64,000 bases of DNA, taken from positions 186,001 to 250,000 of the forward strand of contig NZ_CP045372.1 of the NCBI RefSeq assembly GCF_009363555.1, written 5' to 3'. The position numbers were made by a program, and so were the translations under genes. The notes under the pieces are model-generated. The model saw nothing but the letters and a program-made list of their open reading frames with translations. It did no database searches and was not told the DNA's origin. Within the stretch, counting starts at the first letter, position 1, and every line of letters starts with the position of its first letter. Of the stretch, positions 1 through 8,942 are shown piece by piece. Origin of the DNA: Sulfitobacter sp. THAF37 (GTDB taxonomy: Bacteria; Pseudomonadota; Alphaproteobacteria; Rhodobacterales; Rhodobacteraceae).

Positions 1-83
1 ACGCGACCGGCCCCGCCATCGACCCGGCGGCCCTGGCGAACGAAATAGGGGCGCAGCTTCAGACCATGAAACCGCGCCCCTGA
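1..83 (+). CDS. C-terminal tail of an unidentified protein (partial)
   Basis: The reading frame starting at base 3 is open from the window edge to a TGA at 81-83 and encodes about 26 residues ending in QTMKPRP. Composition (GC-rich third positions, Ala/Pro-rich) matches coding DNA here, but there is too little to identify a family. It converges on the SlyD-like gene on the opposite strand. Confidence 0.45.
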   Translation, partial: ATGPAIDPAALANEIGAQLQTMKPRP

Positions 84-118
84 ATTTCGACCGGCGGTGC
101 CGGTCCCGGCCAAAGACC

Positions 119-547
119 TCAGCCGATGCTGACGACTTCGATGTCGAACTTCAGGTCCTTGCCCGCCAGCGGGTGGTTGGCGTCCAGCGTCACGGTGGAT
201 TCGTCCACCTCGACCACGGTCACGGGCAGTGCCTGACCATCGGGGGTCTGCATCTGCAGCTGGGTGCCGATATCAAGCGGGATGTCCGCCGGGATGCCTT
301 CGCGCGGGACGGCCTGGCGCATCTCGGGGTTCACCGCGCCGTAGGCTTCGTCGCTGGGAACCGTGACCGCCTTTTTCTCGCCCACGGACATGCCGGGCAA
401 TGCGCCGTCGAGACCCGGGATGATCTGGCCGGAGCCGACTTCGAACTCCAGCGGATCGCGGCCTTCGGAGCTGTCGAATGTTGTACCGTCCTGCAGGGTG
501 CCGGTGTAGTGAATAGCAACTTTATCGCCTGATTTGACCTCGGTCAT
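119..547 (-). CDS. SlyD-like FKBP-type peptidyl-prolyl cis-trans isomerase
   Basis: A 142-residue protein of the FKBP fold. It should catalyse cis-trans isomerisation of Xaa-Pro bonds and assist folding in the cytoplasm, as no signal peptide is visible. The N-terminal YTGTLQDGTTFDSS and IPGLDGALPGM segments form the FKBP active site; the middle carries the inserted-flap region of SlyD proteins and the C-terminal part has the SlyD-typical NHPLAGKDLKF motif. The His/Cys-rich metal-binding tail of E. coli SlyD is missing. A TTG start 12 bases further upstream is possible, but the ATG at 547 is preceded by a well-spaced GGAG, so I chose it. Confidence 0.93.
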   Translation of the reverse strand: MTEVKSGDKVAIHYTGTLQDGTTFDSSEGRDPLEFEVGSGQIIPGLDGALPGMSVGEKKAVTVPSDEAYGAVNPEMRQAVPREGIPADIPLDIGTQLQMQTPDGQALPVTVVEVDESTVTLDANHPLAGKDLKFDIEVVSIG

Positions 548-736
548 GACGTTCTCCAATCTGTTCGGGAAGGGGATGAAGGCCGCGTGTCTGCGCGGGT
601 GCTTCGGATTCGCTTAAGCCTTTCAAACCATGGCCCGAGTGTAAACCCCCTGCCCCGACGCCCCCGGCCACAGGCCATTTGGGGTCTTTCAAGGCCGCGC
701 GCAGCATGACAATCTGCGCGCGAAAAGGAGGCACCC

Positions 737-1423
737 ATGCCCATCACCACCTGCGTCTTCGACGCCTACGGCACGCTGTTCGACGTCGCCGCCGCCGCGC
801 GCCAGGCCGCCACCGAGCCCGACTTTGCCGCCATCCGCGAAGACTGGCCAACCCTGGCAGAGCATTGGCGCAGCAAGCAATTGCAGTATTCGTGGCTGCG
901 GGCCGTCACCGGCGCGCACGAGGATTTCTGGGTCGTCACCCAGAACGGCCTGGACTGGGCGATGGAAAAGACCGGCCACGGCGGCGATAGCGCCCTGCGC
1001 GAACGGCTGCTGGCGCTCTACTGGGAACTTCAGGCCTATCCGGAGGTCCCTTCGATGCTTGCCGCGCTGAAGCAGGGCGGGCTGAACACCGCGATTCTCT
1101 CCAACGGCTCCCCCGCGATGCTGCAGGGCGCCGTGGACAGCGCCGGGATCGGCGATCTGCTGGACGTGTCGCTGTCGGTGGAAAGCGTGGGCATCTTCAA
1201 GCCCGCCGCATCGGTCTACGACCTCGTGGGGCAGCATTTCGGCTGCGCCAGGGAGGATGTGCTGTTCGTCTCGTCTAACGGCTGGGACGCGGCGGCGGCG
1301 ACCGGCTACGGCTTTGCCACCGCCTGGGTCAACCGCGGGGCGGAGCCGCTGGACCGCCTGCCCTGGACCCCGGCGCACCATCTGGATGACCTGACCGGCA
1401 TTCCGGAACTGGCAGGTCTGTGA
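737..1423 (+). CDS. Haloacid dehalogenase, type II (HAD superfamily)
   Basis: A 228-residue HAD hydrolase of the (S)-2-haloacid dehalogenase subgroup, which removes halide from 2-haloalkanoic acids through an aspartyl ester. Motif I is FDAYGTLFD with nucleophile Asp9; motif II is the Ser in SNGSP near residue 120; the Lys of KPAASVYDL and the SSNGWDAAAA loop complete the site. Length fits the family (about 225). A strong AAAGGAGG lies upstream of the ATG. It opens a run of tightly packed + strand genes and shares its stop with the next start (TGATG). The real substrate may be a different small acid or phosphate ester; the subfamily is clear, the substrate is not. Confidence 0.9.
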   Translation: MPITTCVFDAYGTLFDVAAAARQAATEPDFAAIREDWPTLAEHWRSKQLQYSWLRAVTGAHEDFWVVTQNGLDWAMEKTGHGGDSALRERLLALYWELQAYPEVPSMLAALKQGGLNTAILSNGSPAMLQGAVDSAGIGDLLDVSLSVESVGIFKPAASVYDLVGQHFGCAREDVLFVSSNGWDAAAATGYGFATAWVNRGAEPLDRLPWTPAHHLDDLTGIPELAGL

Positions 1424-2247
1424 TGGCGCGGTTCACCTCTTCTGACGGGCTGTCGCTGTATTACACCGACAAAGGCGCGGGGCTGCCGATCCTGTGCCTC
1501 GCGGGGCTGACGCGCACGGGCGCGGATTTCGACTATGTCGCGCCGCATCTTGTCGGAAACCGCCTTATCCGGCTCGATTACCGGGGGCGCGGACAATCCC
1601 ATTTCGACACCGACTGGCGGAACTATACCCCGCCCGTCGAATGCCGCGACGTGCTGGAGCTGCTCGCGCATCTGTCGCTGGACAAGGTGGCGGTCCTGGG
1701 CACCTCGCGCGGGGGGCTGAACGCCATGGGCCTCGCGGCGGGGGCGAAGGAGCGGCTTCTGGGCGTGGCCCTGAACGACGTGGGCCCCGACGTCGATCCC
1801 AAGGGACTGGATTTCATCATGGGTTATATCGGCCGCAATCCGGCGGCCAGAACCCATGCGGCGGCGGCGGCGGGCATGGCCCGCGCCTTTCCCGAGTTCG
1901 AGGGCGTGCCCGACAGCCGGTGGCAGGCTGAGGCCGAGAAACATTATGTCCAGACGGAAAGCGGCCTCAAGATCACCTACGACCCCGCCCTGCGCAAATC
2001 GGTGGAGGCGGCGATGGCGCAGGACGCGCCGGATCTCTGGCCGTTCTTCGACGCGCTGGAGGGTCTGCCGCTGGCCTGCATCCGAGGTGCCGCGTCAAAC
2101 CTGCTGAGCGCGCAAACCCTGGCAGAGATGCAAAAACGCCGCCCCGACATGATCACCGCCGTGGTGCCCGGGCGGGGCCATGTCCCCTTTCTGGATGAGC
2201 CGGAGGCGGTGGCCGCCCTGAAGGAATGGATAGGAAGAATGAAATGA
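1423..2247 (+). CDS. Alpha/beta hydrolase
   Basis: A 274-residue cytoplasmic alpha/beta-hydrolase. The nucleophile elbow is GTSRG with Ser95 and the catalytic His is in GRGHVPF near the C-terminus; RLDYRGRGQS is the typical strand-loop before the elbow. Start: a GTG at 1420 and an ATG at 1423 are adjacent; the ATG gives a TGATG coupling with the HAD gene and is preferred. It lies between HAD and PLP-dehydratase genes and overlaps the latter by four bases, so the three are co-translated. Substrate unknown; an ester or lactone of a small acid would fit the neighbourhood. Confidence 0.88.
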   Translation: MARFTSSDGLSLYYTDKGAGLPILCLAGLTRTGADFDYVAPHLVGNRLIRLDYRGRGQSHFDTDWRNYTPPVECRDVLELLAHLSLDKVAVLGTSRGGLNAMGLAAGAKERLLGVALNDVGPDVDPKGLDFIMGYIGRNPAARTHAAAAAGMARAFPEFEGVPDSRWQAEAEKHYVQTESGLKITYDPALRKSVEAAMAQDAPDLWPFFDALEGLPLACIRGAASNLLSAQTLAEMQKRRPDMITAVVPGRGHVPFLDEPEAVAALKEWIGRMK

Positions 2248-3212
2248 ACATCGAGATGATCCGCGCCGCTGCCCAGCGCCTTGAGGGCCATGCGCGGCGC
2301 ACGCCGCTGCTGTCCTCTCCCTTTCTCGATGAATTGGCCGGACGCCGGGTCTGGGTGAAACCGGAGTGCCTGCAACACACCGGCAGCTTCAAGTTTCGCG
2401 GTGCCTTCAACGCCCTGGCGGCGATGGACGCCGAGGTCCGCCAGCGCGGTGTCATCGCCTTTTCCTCGGGCAATCACGCGCAGGGCGTGGCCTTGGCCGC
2501 CCGAATGCACGGCGTGCCTGCGGTTATCATCATGCCTGCCGACAGCCCCGCGCTGAAGCTGGCGAACACCGCTGCCCTGGGGGCCGAGGTCATCACCTAT
2601 GACCGCGCGACCGAGAACCGCGACGAGATCGGCGAAAGGCTCAGCCTTGAACGCGGTCTGACGCTGGTGAAACCCTTCGATGAGCCGGAGGTGATCGCGG
2701 GCCAGGGCACCTGCGGGCTGGAGATCGCGCAGCAGGCGGCGGAACAGGGGATCAAGACCGCCGATGTCATCGTCTGTTGCGGCGGCGGCGGGCTGACCAG
2801 CGGCATCGCCCTGGCGCTGGAGGCCGACGCACCGGGTCTGCGCGTGCGCACGGCGGAACCTGAAGGGTTCGACGATGTGGCCCGCTCTCTGCAATCGGGC
2901 GCGATCGAGCGGAACAGCCGCACCTCCGGCAACATCTGCGATGCCATCATCACCCCGCAACCGGGCAACATCACCTTTCCCATCATGAAACGGCTGTGCG
3001 GCCCCGGCCTTGTCGTGACCGAGGACGAGGCGCTGGCGGCCATGGGCCAGGCCTTCAACCGGCTCAAACTGGTGGCCGAACCGGGCGGCGCCGTGGCGCT
3101 GGCCGCCGCGCTCTGCCGCGCGGACCAGATCGAAGGGGAGGACGTGATCCTCACCATTTCGGGCGGCAATGTGGACCCGGCGATGTTTGCCCGGGGGCTG
3201 GACAGCCTGTGA
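2244..3212 (+). CDS. Threonine/serine dehydratase-like PLP enzyme
   Basis: A 322-residue fold-type II PLP enzyme of the threonine/serine dehydratase and hydroxyaspartate lyase group, which deaminates a beta-hydroxy amino acid to a 2-oxo acid plus ammonia. The PLP lysine is Lys50 in GSFKFRGAFN, followed by SSGNHAQG and the phosphate-binding CCGGGGL loop. There is no C-terminal ACT-like regulatory domain, so it is the short catabolic form rather than biosynthetic IlvA. The ATG at 2244 overlaps the upstream stop (ATGA); an in-frame ATG at 2226 lies inside the previous gene. Threonine, serine and threo-3-hydroxyaspartate are all possible substrates. Confidence 0.9.
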   Translation: MNIEMIRAAAQRLEGHARRTPLLSSPFLDELAGRRVWVKPECLQHTGSFKFRGAFNALAAMDAEVRQRGVIAFSSGNHAQGVALAARMHGVPAVIIMPADSPALKLANTAALGAEVITYDRATENRDEIGERLSLERGLTLVKPFDEPEVIAGQGTCGLEIAQQAAEQGIKTADVIVCCGGGGLTSGIALALEADAPGLRVRTAEPEGFDDVARSLQSGAIERNSRTSGNICDAIITPQPGNITFPIMKRLCGPGLVVTEDEALAAMGQAFNRLKLVAEPGGAVALAAALCRADQIEGEDVILTISGGNVDPAMFARGLDSL

Positions 3213-4408
3213 CCGCCTTCACCGTCGCCAGCTTCAACGTCAAGAACCTGATCGGGCCGGACAAGGAATATTACAAATTCCAGTCTTACACTCCCGAGGA
3301 ATACGCCTGGAAAGAGGACTGGCTGGCCGACCAGATCGCGACGCTGAACGCGGATGTGATCGGCTTTCAGGAGATCTTCGAAGAAGACGCCCTGCGTGCC
3401 ACCATCGCCCGCGCCGACCGCTACGGCATGGACAGCAACGCCGCCACCCTGCCCGGCGAGGACAAGCGGTATCGTCACCGAGCGATCTTCGACCGGCTGG
3501 CCTACCGCGATTACGGCAATGCCGCGCTGGCCTTTGCCCCCAATGTGCATGACGGGCCCCCGGGCCAGCGTCGTCCCGGCGTCGCGGTGTTGTCCCGTCC
3601 GGGGTTTGCCGAAGAGCCGCAGGTCATTCAGGTCCTGGACCGGCCCATGCAGATCCCGTTTCAGACCTTTGGCGGGGACGAGGGCGGCCATTTCACCATC
3701 CATAAACTCAGCCGCCCGATCCTCAAGGTGCGTGTCCCGGTGGGCGGTCACGTCATCACCGTCTTCAACTGCCATCTGAAATCGAAACTGGGCGAATTCA
3801 TCCGGCCGGAGGGGGCCGAATTCGCGCCCGAGGCCGACCTGACACATTACGATCCGGTCGGCCGCGCGCTGGGTGCCGCGCGGGCCGCGATGCGTCGCAT
3901 GGCCGAGGCCTGGGTGCTGCGGGCCGCGATCATTCAGGAGCTGCGGGCAGGCCATCCGGTGATCGTGCTGGGCGATTTCAACGACGGCGAACATGCGGTC
4001 AGCACCGAAATCATCACCGGCGAAGTCCCGTTCAGGAACTATTCATGGATGTTGCGGCACGACGCGCAGCACCGGGGCGACCGCTATACCGAAGCAGAGC
4101 ACGCGCAGATCACCGAGGATATCGAGGCGCTGCGCCTGCATCCGGCGGAAAAGCTCTTTGTCCGCAAATCCCTGCGCGACATGGTCTACACGGCGGCCTT
4201 CGGCGGCAATTACGAGAGTATTGACCAGATCATGCTGTCGCGGCATTTCCTGCCGGACTGGAAGGGGCATATCGGCGAAATGACCTATTTCAGCGTGCTG
4301 AACGACCACCTGACCGATGGCAGCCACCCCGAAGCGCCCTATAACAAACTGGCCTCGGACCACGGCCAGATCATGGCCACCATAGACCTGAACGGAGACC
4401 CCAGATGA
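3209..4408 (+). CDS. Endonuclease/exonuclease/phosphatase family protein
   Basis: A 399-residue EEP-superfamily phosphodiesterase. Conserved pieces are ASFNVKNL (metal-site Asn) at the N-terminus, FQEIFEE (metal-binding Glu), HLKSK, LGDFND (catalytic Asp/Asn) and SDHGQI (catalytic Asp-His) near the C-terminus. No signal peptide is seen, so it is probably cytoplasmic. The start is taken as the GTG at 3209, which overlaps the upstream TGA (GTGA) and puts the first motif about ten residues in. It sits inside a coupled catabolic run and overlaps pcaD by four bases, an unexpected neighbour for a nuclease-type enzyme; the substrate may be a small phosphodiester rather than DNA. Confidence 0.87.
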   Translation: MTAFTVASFNVKNLIGPDKEYYKFQSYTPEEYAWKEDWLADQIATLNADVIGFQEIFEEDALRATIARADRYGMDSNAATLPGEDKRYRHRAIFDRLAYRDYGNAALAFAPNVHDGPPGQRRPGVAVLSRPGFAEEPQVIQVLDRPMQIPFQTFGGDEGGHFTIHKLSRPILKVRVPVGGHVITVFNCHLKSKLGEFIRPEGAEFAPEADLTHYDPVGRALGAARAAMRRMAEAWVLRAAIIQELRAGHPVIVLGDFNDGEHAVSTEIITGEVPFRNYSWMLRHDAQHRGDRYTEAEHAQITEDIEALRLHPAEKLFVRKSLRDMVYTAAFGGNYESIDQIMLSRHFLPDWKGHIGEMTYFSVLNDHLTDGSHPEAPYNKLASDHGQIMATIDLNGDPR

Positions 4409-5193
4409 AGATTTTCGATACCGGCGACGTGCGCCTGCATTACCGCGTGGATGGCCCCCGTGACGGCGCGCCGGTGGTCTTTGCCAATTCGCTGGGGACC
4501 GACATGCGCCTGTGGGATCCGATCCTGCCACTGCTGCCCGAAGGGCTGCGGATCATCCGCTACGACAAGCGGGGGCATGGCCTGTCTTCCTGCCCGCCCG
4601 CACCCTATTCCATGGGCGCGCTGATCACGGACATCGAACGGTTGCTGGATTTTCTCGAGGTGCGGCAATGCGTCTTTGTCGGCCTGTCCATCGGCGGCAT
4701 GATCGCGCAGGGGCTGGCGACCAAGCGTCTGGACATGATCCGCGCGATGGTGCTCAGCAACACCGCCGCCAAGATCGGCAACCCCGAGATGTGGGCCGAA
4801 CGCATCGCCGCCGTCGAGAAGGGCGGCATCGAGAGCCTCGCCGACGCGGTGATGGAACGCTGGTTCTCGGCCGATTTCCGCGCCAGACCGGAACTTGAAC
4901 TCTGGCGCAACATGCTGGTGCGGGGCGAGGACGCGGGCTATGCCGGGTGTTCCGCCGCGATCTCCGGCACGGACTTCTACACGCCCACTGCCGCCCTGCG
5001 CCTGCCCGTGCTGGGCATCGCCGGGTCGGATGACGGGTCCACGCCGCCGGACCTTGTGCGCGAAACGGTCGATCTGATCCCGGCATCGAAGTTTCAGCTG
5101 ATCCGCAAGGCGGGGCACCTGCCCTGCGTCGAACAACCCGAGGAATACGCCAGGGTGCTGGGCGACTTTCTCAGGGGGGTGGGCCATGTCTGA
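4405..5193 (+). CDS. pcaD: 3-oxoadipate enol-lactonase
   Basis: A 262-residue alpha/beta-hydrolase that hydrolyses beta-ketoadipate enol-lactone to 3-oxoadipate in protocatechuate degradation. The protein is close to the PcaD consensus throughout: FANSLGTDMRLWD, RYDKRGHGLS, nucleophile elbow GLSIGG (Ser95) and C-terminal GHLPCVEQPEEYA with the catalytic His. It overlaps the nuclease gene by ATGA and is followed 30 bases later by pcaB, the enzyme two steps earlier in the same branch. The dioxygenase (pcaGH) and decarboxylase (pcaC) genes are not in the window. Confidence 0.9.
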   Translation: MKIFDTGDVRLHYRVDGPRDGAPVVFANSLGTDMRLWDPILPLLPEGLRIIRYDKRGHGLSSCPPAPYSMGALITDIERLLDFLEVRQCVFVGLSIGGMIAQGLATKRLDMIRAMVLSNTAAKIGNPEMWAERIAAVEKGGIESLADAVMERWFSADFRARPELELWRNMLVRGEDAGYAGCSAAISGTDFYTPTAALRLPVLGIAGSDDGSTPPDLVRETVDLIPASKFQLIRKAGHLPCVEQPEEYARVLGDFLRGVGHV

Positions 5194-5223
5194 TCGGGTG
5201 TTGCCCCTCGGGGGGCGCTGCTG

Positions 5224-6549
5224 ATGGCCGGGTCGGTGTTTGATTCCGCGCTCTACGGGCGGCTGTTCGATCCGGGAGAGGCCGGACGCCTGTTCACCGA
5301 CAGCGCGGCGGTGCGGGCGATGCTGCTGGTCGAGGGGGCGCTGGCCAAGGTGCAGGGCGCGCAGGGGATCATCCCCGAACTTTCCGCCGCCGCGATCCAC
5401 CGTGCCGCGCTGGAAATTGCGGTTGATCCCGGCGCTCTGGCGGCGGAGACCGGCCAGAACGGCGTGCCGGTCCCGGCGCTGGTCAGCGCCTTTCGCGCCG
5501 AGATGCAGGCCCCGGAACATGCGCAATACGTCCACTGGGGCGCCACCAGCCAGGACATCGTGGATACGGGGCTGATGCTGCGGTTGCGGCAGGTACTGGC
5601 CCTTGCCGAAACGGATCTGAAGGCGATCATCGCCACGCTGGGCGAACAGGCCGCCGAACACGCGCATCTGCCGATGCCTGCGCGGACCTACGGTCAATAC
5701 GCCACGCCCACCACCTGGGGGGCGGTGCTGGCGCAGTTCGGCACACCGCTGCTGGATGCATTGGCGGGGCTGGAGGCCCTGCGCAAATCCGCGCTCTGGG
5801 TGTCGCTTTCGGGGGCTTCGGGCACCGGCTCGGCCTTGGGCGACGATCCCGCTGCCACCCGCGCCGCGCTGGCCGGGGCGCTGGGGCTTGAGGATCCGCA
5901 ACGCTCCTGGCACACGGACCGCACGCCGATCCTGCGCATCGCCGACTGGCAGGGCCAGGTGATGGCGGCGCTGGCGCATATGGGCCAGACGCTGATCGCG
6001 CTGGCGGGAAGCGATACGCAGGAGGTGGCGCTCGGGTCGGGCGGGTCGTCCTCGACCATGCCGCAGAAGCAGAACCCGGTCGCGCCCTCGGCGCTGGTGG
6101 CGCTGGGGCATCAGTTCACCGGGCTGCGCGCCGGTCTGCAGGCGGCCGCCGCGCACCAGCACCAGCGCGACGGGTCCGCCTGGTTCGCGGAGTGGATGGT
6201 GCTGCCGCAGCTGTCGCTGTCGCTGGCGGCGGCGCTGCAGCACGCCAGGGCGCTGACCGCCGGCGTGGTGCCGCGGCCGGTGCAGATGCAGGCCAACCTG
6301 GACAGCGGGCTGGGCCTGATCCACGCCGAAGCCCTGAGCTTTGCCCTGGCCGAAATCATGCCCCGTCCCGAGGCGCAGAAGGTGACAAAGGCGCTCTGCC
6401 TTGATGCGTTGGACAAACGCACGCCGCTGGAGACTCTGGCGCTGGCCGATTATCCGCAACTCGACCGCGGGGTCTTTGCCCCCGGCGCAGGCACCGGAGA
6501 GGCCCCGCGCGAGGCCCAGAGCTTTGCCGCACGGGCGCGGGCGCTCTGA
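5224..6549 (+). CDS. pcaB: 3-carboxy-cis,cis-muconate cycloisomerase
   Basis: A 441-residue member of the fumarase/aspartase superfamily that cyclises 3-carboxy-cis,cis-muconate to 4-carboxymuconolactone. The superfamily signature SSSTMPQKQNP is at about residues 273-284, preceded by HWGATSQDIVDTG (the other active-site loop). The N-terminal part, with GRLFDPGEAGRLFTD, and the overall length match PcaB rather than adenylosuccinate lyase. It follows pcaD closely and is followed five bases after its stop by the MFS gene, so the three probably share a transcript. Confidence 0.9.
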   Translation: MAGSVFDSALYGRLFDPGEAGRLFTDSAAVRAMLLVEGALAKVQGAQGIIPELSAAAIHRAALEIAVDPGALAAETGQNGVPVPALVSAFRAEMQAPEHAQYVHWGATSQDIVDTGLMLRLRQVLALAETDLKAIIATLGEQAAEHAHLPMPARTYGQYATPTTWGAVLAQFGTPLLDALAGLEALRKSALWVSLSGASGTGSALGDDPAATRAALAGALGLEDPQRSWHTDRTPILRIADWQGQVMAALAHMGQTLIALAGSDTQEVALGSGGSSSTMPQKQNPVAPSALVALGHQFTGLRAGLQAAAAHQHQRDGSAWFAEWMVLPQLSLSLAAALQHARALTAGVVPRPVQMQANLDSGLGLIHAEALSFALAEIMPRPEAQKVTKALCLDALDKRTPLETLALADYPQLDRGVFAPGAGTGEAPREAQSFAARARAL

Positions 6550-6553
6550 CGGG

Positions 6554-7759
6554 ATGAGCCCCGCCGCGCTGTTCATCATGCTGACGGTGATGATCGACGC
6601 GATGGGCATCGGTCTGATGGTCCCGGTGATACCGGATCTGATCCGCGACGTGCACGGCGGCACGCTGGCCGAAGCGGCGCTTTGGGGCGGTGTTCTGGCC
6701 ACCAGCTATGCGGTGATGCAGTTTCTCTGCGGCCCTGCGCTTGGCAGCCTGTCCGACCGCTTTGGCCGTCGGCCTGTCCTGCTGGTTTCGCTGGCGGTGA
6801 TGGCAGCCGATTATGTCGTGATGGCGCTGGCGGGCAGCATCTGGCTGCTGCTGGCGGGCCGTGTGATTGGTGGCATCACCGCTGCCACCCAAGCCACCGC
6901 GACAGCCTATATGGCCGATATCTCAGCCCCCGGCGCGCGCACGCGCAACTTCGGCCTGATCGGGGCCAGCTTCGGGGCGGGGTTTGTTCTGGGGCCGCTG
7001 GTCGGCGGCGTGCTGGCCGAATACGGCACCCGCGCGCCGTTCTGGGCGGCCGCCGGGCTGGCGGGTGGCAATGTGGTGCTGGGCTGGGTGGTGCTGCGCG
7101 AAACAGTCCGGCCCGAACACCGGCGCGCCCTGGACTGGCGCCGGGCCAACCCGCTGGGCGTGGTGCGCAACCTCGCCCGCCTGCCGGGGGTGCGCCGGCT
7201 GCTGCTGGTCTATTTCCTGTATCACATGGCCTTTGCCGTCTACCCGTCGGTCTGGTCCTATTTCGGGCAGGAGCGTTTCGGCTGGACGCCCGCGCTGATC
7301 GGCCTGTCGCTGGGCCTGTTCGGCGGGGTCATGGCGCTGGTGCAGGGCGGCGCGATCCGGCTGGCGCTGCTTTGGTGGGGCGAACGCGGCACGGTCGTGG
7401 CGGGACATCTCTTTGCCGTCGCCGCCTATGGGGTGCTAGGTGTCATCGCCTCCGGCCCGCTCGCACTTGTGCTGACGCCGCTGGCCGCGCTGGCCGGCGT
7501 GATCCCGCCCGCCTTGCAGGGGATCATGTCGCAGAGGGTCGCGGCAGATGCCCAGGGCGAGTTGCAGGGTGCGCTGACCTCCGCCGCGGCGCTGGCGATG
7601 ATTCTGTCACCGCTGGCGATGACCTGGACCTTCGCCGCCTTCACCCATCGCGGCAGCGCGGTCTACCTGCCCGGCGCACCGTTTCTGGTGGCAATGTGCC
7701 TGACGATCGGGGCGCTGGCGCTGTTCCTGCGTCCCGCTGTGCGAACCGACGCAGCGTAA
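6554..7759 (+). CDS. TetA-like MFS transporter
   Basis: A 401-residue inner-membrane protein with twelve predicted hydrophobic segments. It resembles the TetA/MFS drug:proton antiporters: helix 1 reads DAMGIGLMVPVIPDLI and the loop 2-3 motif is GSLSDRFGRRPVLL. Family members export tetracyclines or other amphiphiles, but in this position, directly after pcaB, uptake or efflux of an aromatic acid or intermediate is as likely as antibiotic resistance. The start at 6554 leaves four bases after the pcaB stop; longer upstream frames lie inside pcaB and were discarded. Confidence 0.87.
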   Translation: MSPAALFIMLTVMIDAMGIGLMVPVIPDLIRDVHGGTLAEAALWGGVLATSYAVMQFLCGPALGSLSDRFGRRPVLLVSLAVMAADYVVMALAGSIWLLLAGRVIGGITAATQATATAYMADISAPGARTRNFGLIGASFGAGFVLGPLVGGVLAEYGTRAPFWAAAGLAGGNVVLGWVVLRETVRPEHRRALDWRRANPLGVVRNLARLPGVRRLLLVYFLYHMAFAVYPSVWSYFGQERFGWTPALIGLSLGLFGGVMALVQGGAIRLALLWWGERGTVVAGHLFAVAAYGVLGVIASGPLALVLTPLAALAGVIPPALQGIMSQRVAADAQGELQGALTSAAALAMILSPLAMTWTFAAFTHRGSAVYLPGAPFLVAMCLTIGALALFLRPAVRTDAA

Positions 7760-7848
7760 AGCGGCAGCCCCCCGCATTTCACAGGTTGCACCGCAGGGGG
7801 CGCCGGTTCAGGTTGTCATGCAAACGCCACCCCGGAAAGGATACGCCC

Positions 7849-8937
7849 GTGCAAATGATCAAAGCCGCCGTCGCCCATGAATTCGGTGCCCCTCTGGTGA
7901 TCGAGGAGGTTCAGCTGCGCGCGCCAGAGGGCACCGAGGTCGAGGTGACGCTGGATGCCGTTGCGATCTGCCATTCGGACATTTCATTTGCCGAAGGCGG
8001 CTGGGGCGGCACGCTTCCGGCGGTCTACGGCCACGAGGCGGCGGGCCGGATCTCGGCCGTGGGGCCGGGCGTGAAGGGGCTGGCGGCCGGTGACAGCGTC
8101 GTGGTGACGCTGATCCGGGCCTGTGGCACCTGCCCGAACTGCGCCAGTGGCAGCCCCACCGTCTGCGAAACACCCTATGACGGCGACAAGGGGCCGCTGA
8201 AGACCGCGGATGGCGGCACCCTGCATCAGGGCATGGCCTCGGGTGCCTTTGCCGAGAAGGTCGTGGTGGAACAGGCGCAGGTCGTGAAGGTCAGCGAGGA
8301 CATTCCGAAAGAAGCCGCCGCGCTGATCGCCTGCGGCGTGATCACCGGCGTCGGTGCCGTGGTCAACGCGGCGGGCCTGCGGGCGGGGCAGGACGTGGTG
8401 GTGATCGGCGCGGGCGGCGTGGGGCTGAACGCCATCCAGGGCGCGCGCATCGCCGGGGCCCGCCGCATCGTCGCGGTGGACATGAGCGAAGAGAAACTGG
8501 CGGTGGCCAAGGAATTCGGCGCCACCGACGGGGTGCTGGCCAGCGCCCCGAAGCCTTGGCGCGCGGCGCAGAAGGCGATGGGCCGGGGCGCCGATGCGGT
8601 GATCGTCACGGTGGGGGCGGTTCCGGCCTATGATGCGGCGCCCCGCTATCTTGCTTGGGGCGGCAAGGTGATCATGGTGGGCATGCCCCATTCCGGCGAC
8701 CTTTCGTCCTATGAGCCGGTCACGATGGCCTTCATGGGTCAGGGCATGGTCGGCTCCAAGATGGGCGATGTGGTGATTCAGCGGGATATTCCCTGGATGG
8801 TGGACCTCTACCTGCAGGGAAGACTGAAGCTGGACGAACTGATCTCGGGGCGCTGGTCGCTGGACCAGATCAACGAGGCCATTGCCGACACCAAGACCGG
8901 CGCGGCACGGCGCAACGTGATCCTGCTCGACCGGTGA
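7849..8937 (+). CDS. Zinc-dependent alcohol dehydrogenase (class III-like)
   Basis: A 362-residue medium-chain dehydrogenase. The catalytic zinc is bound by Cys in AICHSD and His/Glu in GHEAAG; the structural zinc site is CGTCPNC plus a Cys seven residues on; the Rossmann motif is GAGGVGLNAIQG. It oxidises an alcohol or S-hydroxymethyl adduct with NAD(P). Two starts compete: ATG at 7855 and GTG at 7849. GGAAAGG at 7834-7840 is eight bases from the GTG but fourteen from the ATG, so I use the GTG. Upstream frame extensions overlap the MFS gene and are not real. The exact substrate is unknown. Confidence 0.9.
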   Translation: MQMIKAAVAHEFGAPLVIEEVQLRAPEGTEVEVTLDAVAICHSDISFAEGGWGGTLPAVYGHEAAGRISAVGPGVKGLAAGDSVVVTLIRACGTCPNCASGSPTVCETPYDGDKGPLKTADGGTLHQGMASGAFAEKVVVEQAQVVKVSEDIPKEAAALIACGVITGVGAVVNAAGLRAGQDVVVIGAGGVGLNAIQGARIAGARRIVAVDMSEEKLAVAKEFGATDGVLASAPKPWRAAQKAMGRGADAVIVTVGAVPAYDAAPRYLAWGGKVIMVGMPHSGDLSSYEPVTMAFMGQGMVGSKMGDVVIQRDIPWMVDLYLQGRLKLDELISGRWSLDQINEAIADTKTGAARRNVILLDR

Positions 8938-8942
8938 GCGCC

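Noticed and set aside
4339-6702. 787-residue open frame on the - strand
   Set aside because: It is antisense to pcaD and pcaB, which have clear domains and starts; His/Arg/Gly-rich shadow composition is typical of GC-rich antisense frames.
6554-7759. Tetracycline-resistance determinant
   Set aside because: TetA-like by family only; the context is catabolic and there is no TetR regulator.
6682-7848. Long upstream extension of the alcohol dehydrogenase frame
   Set aside because: Overlaps the MFS gene out of frame; the RBS and homology place the start at 7849.
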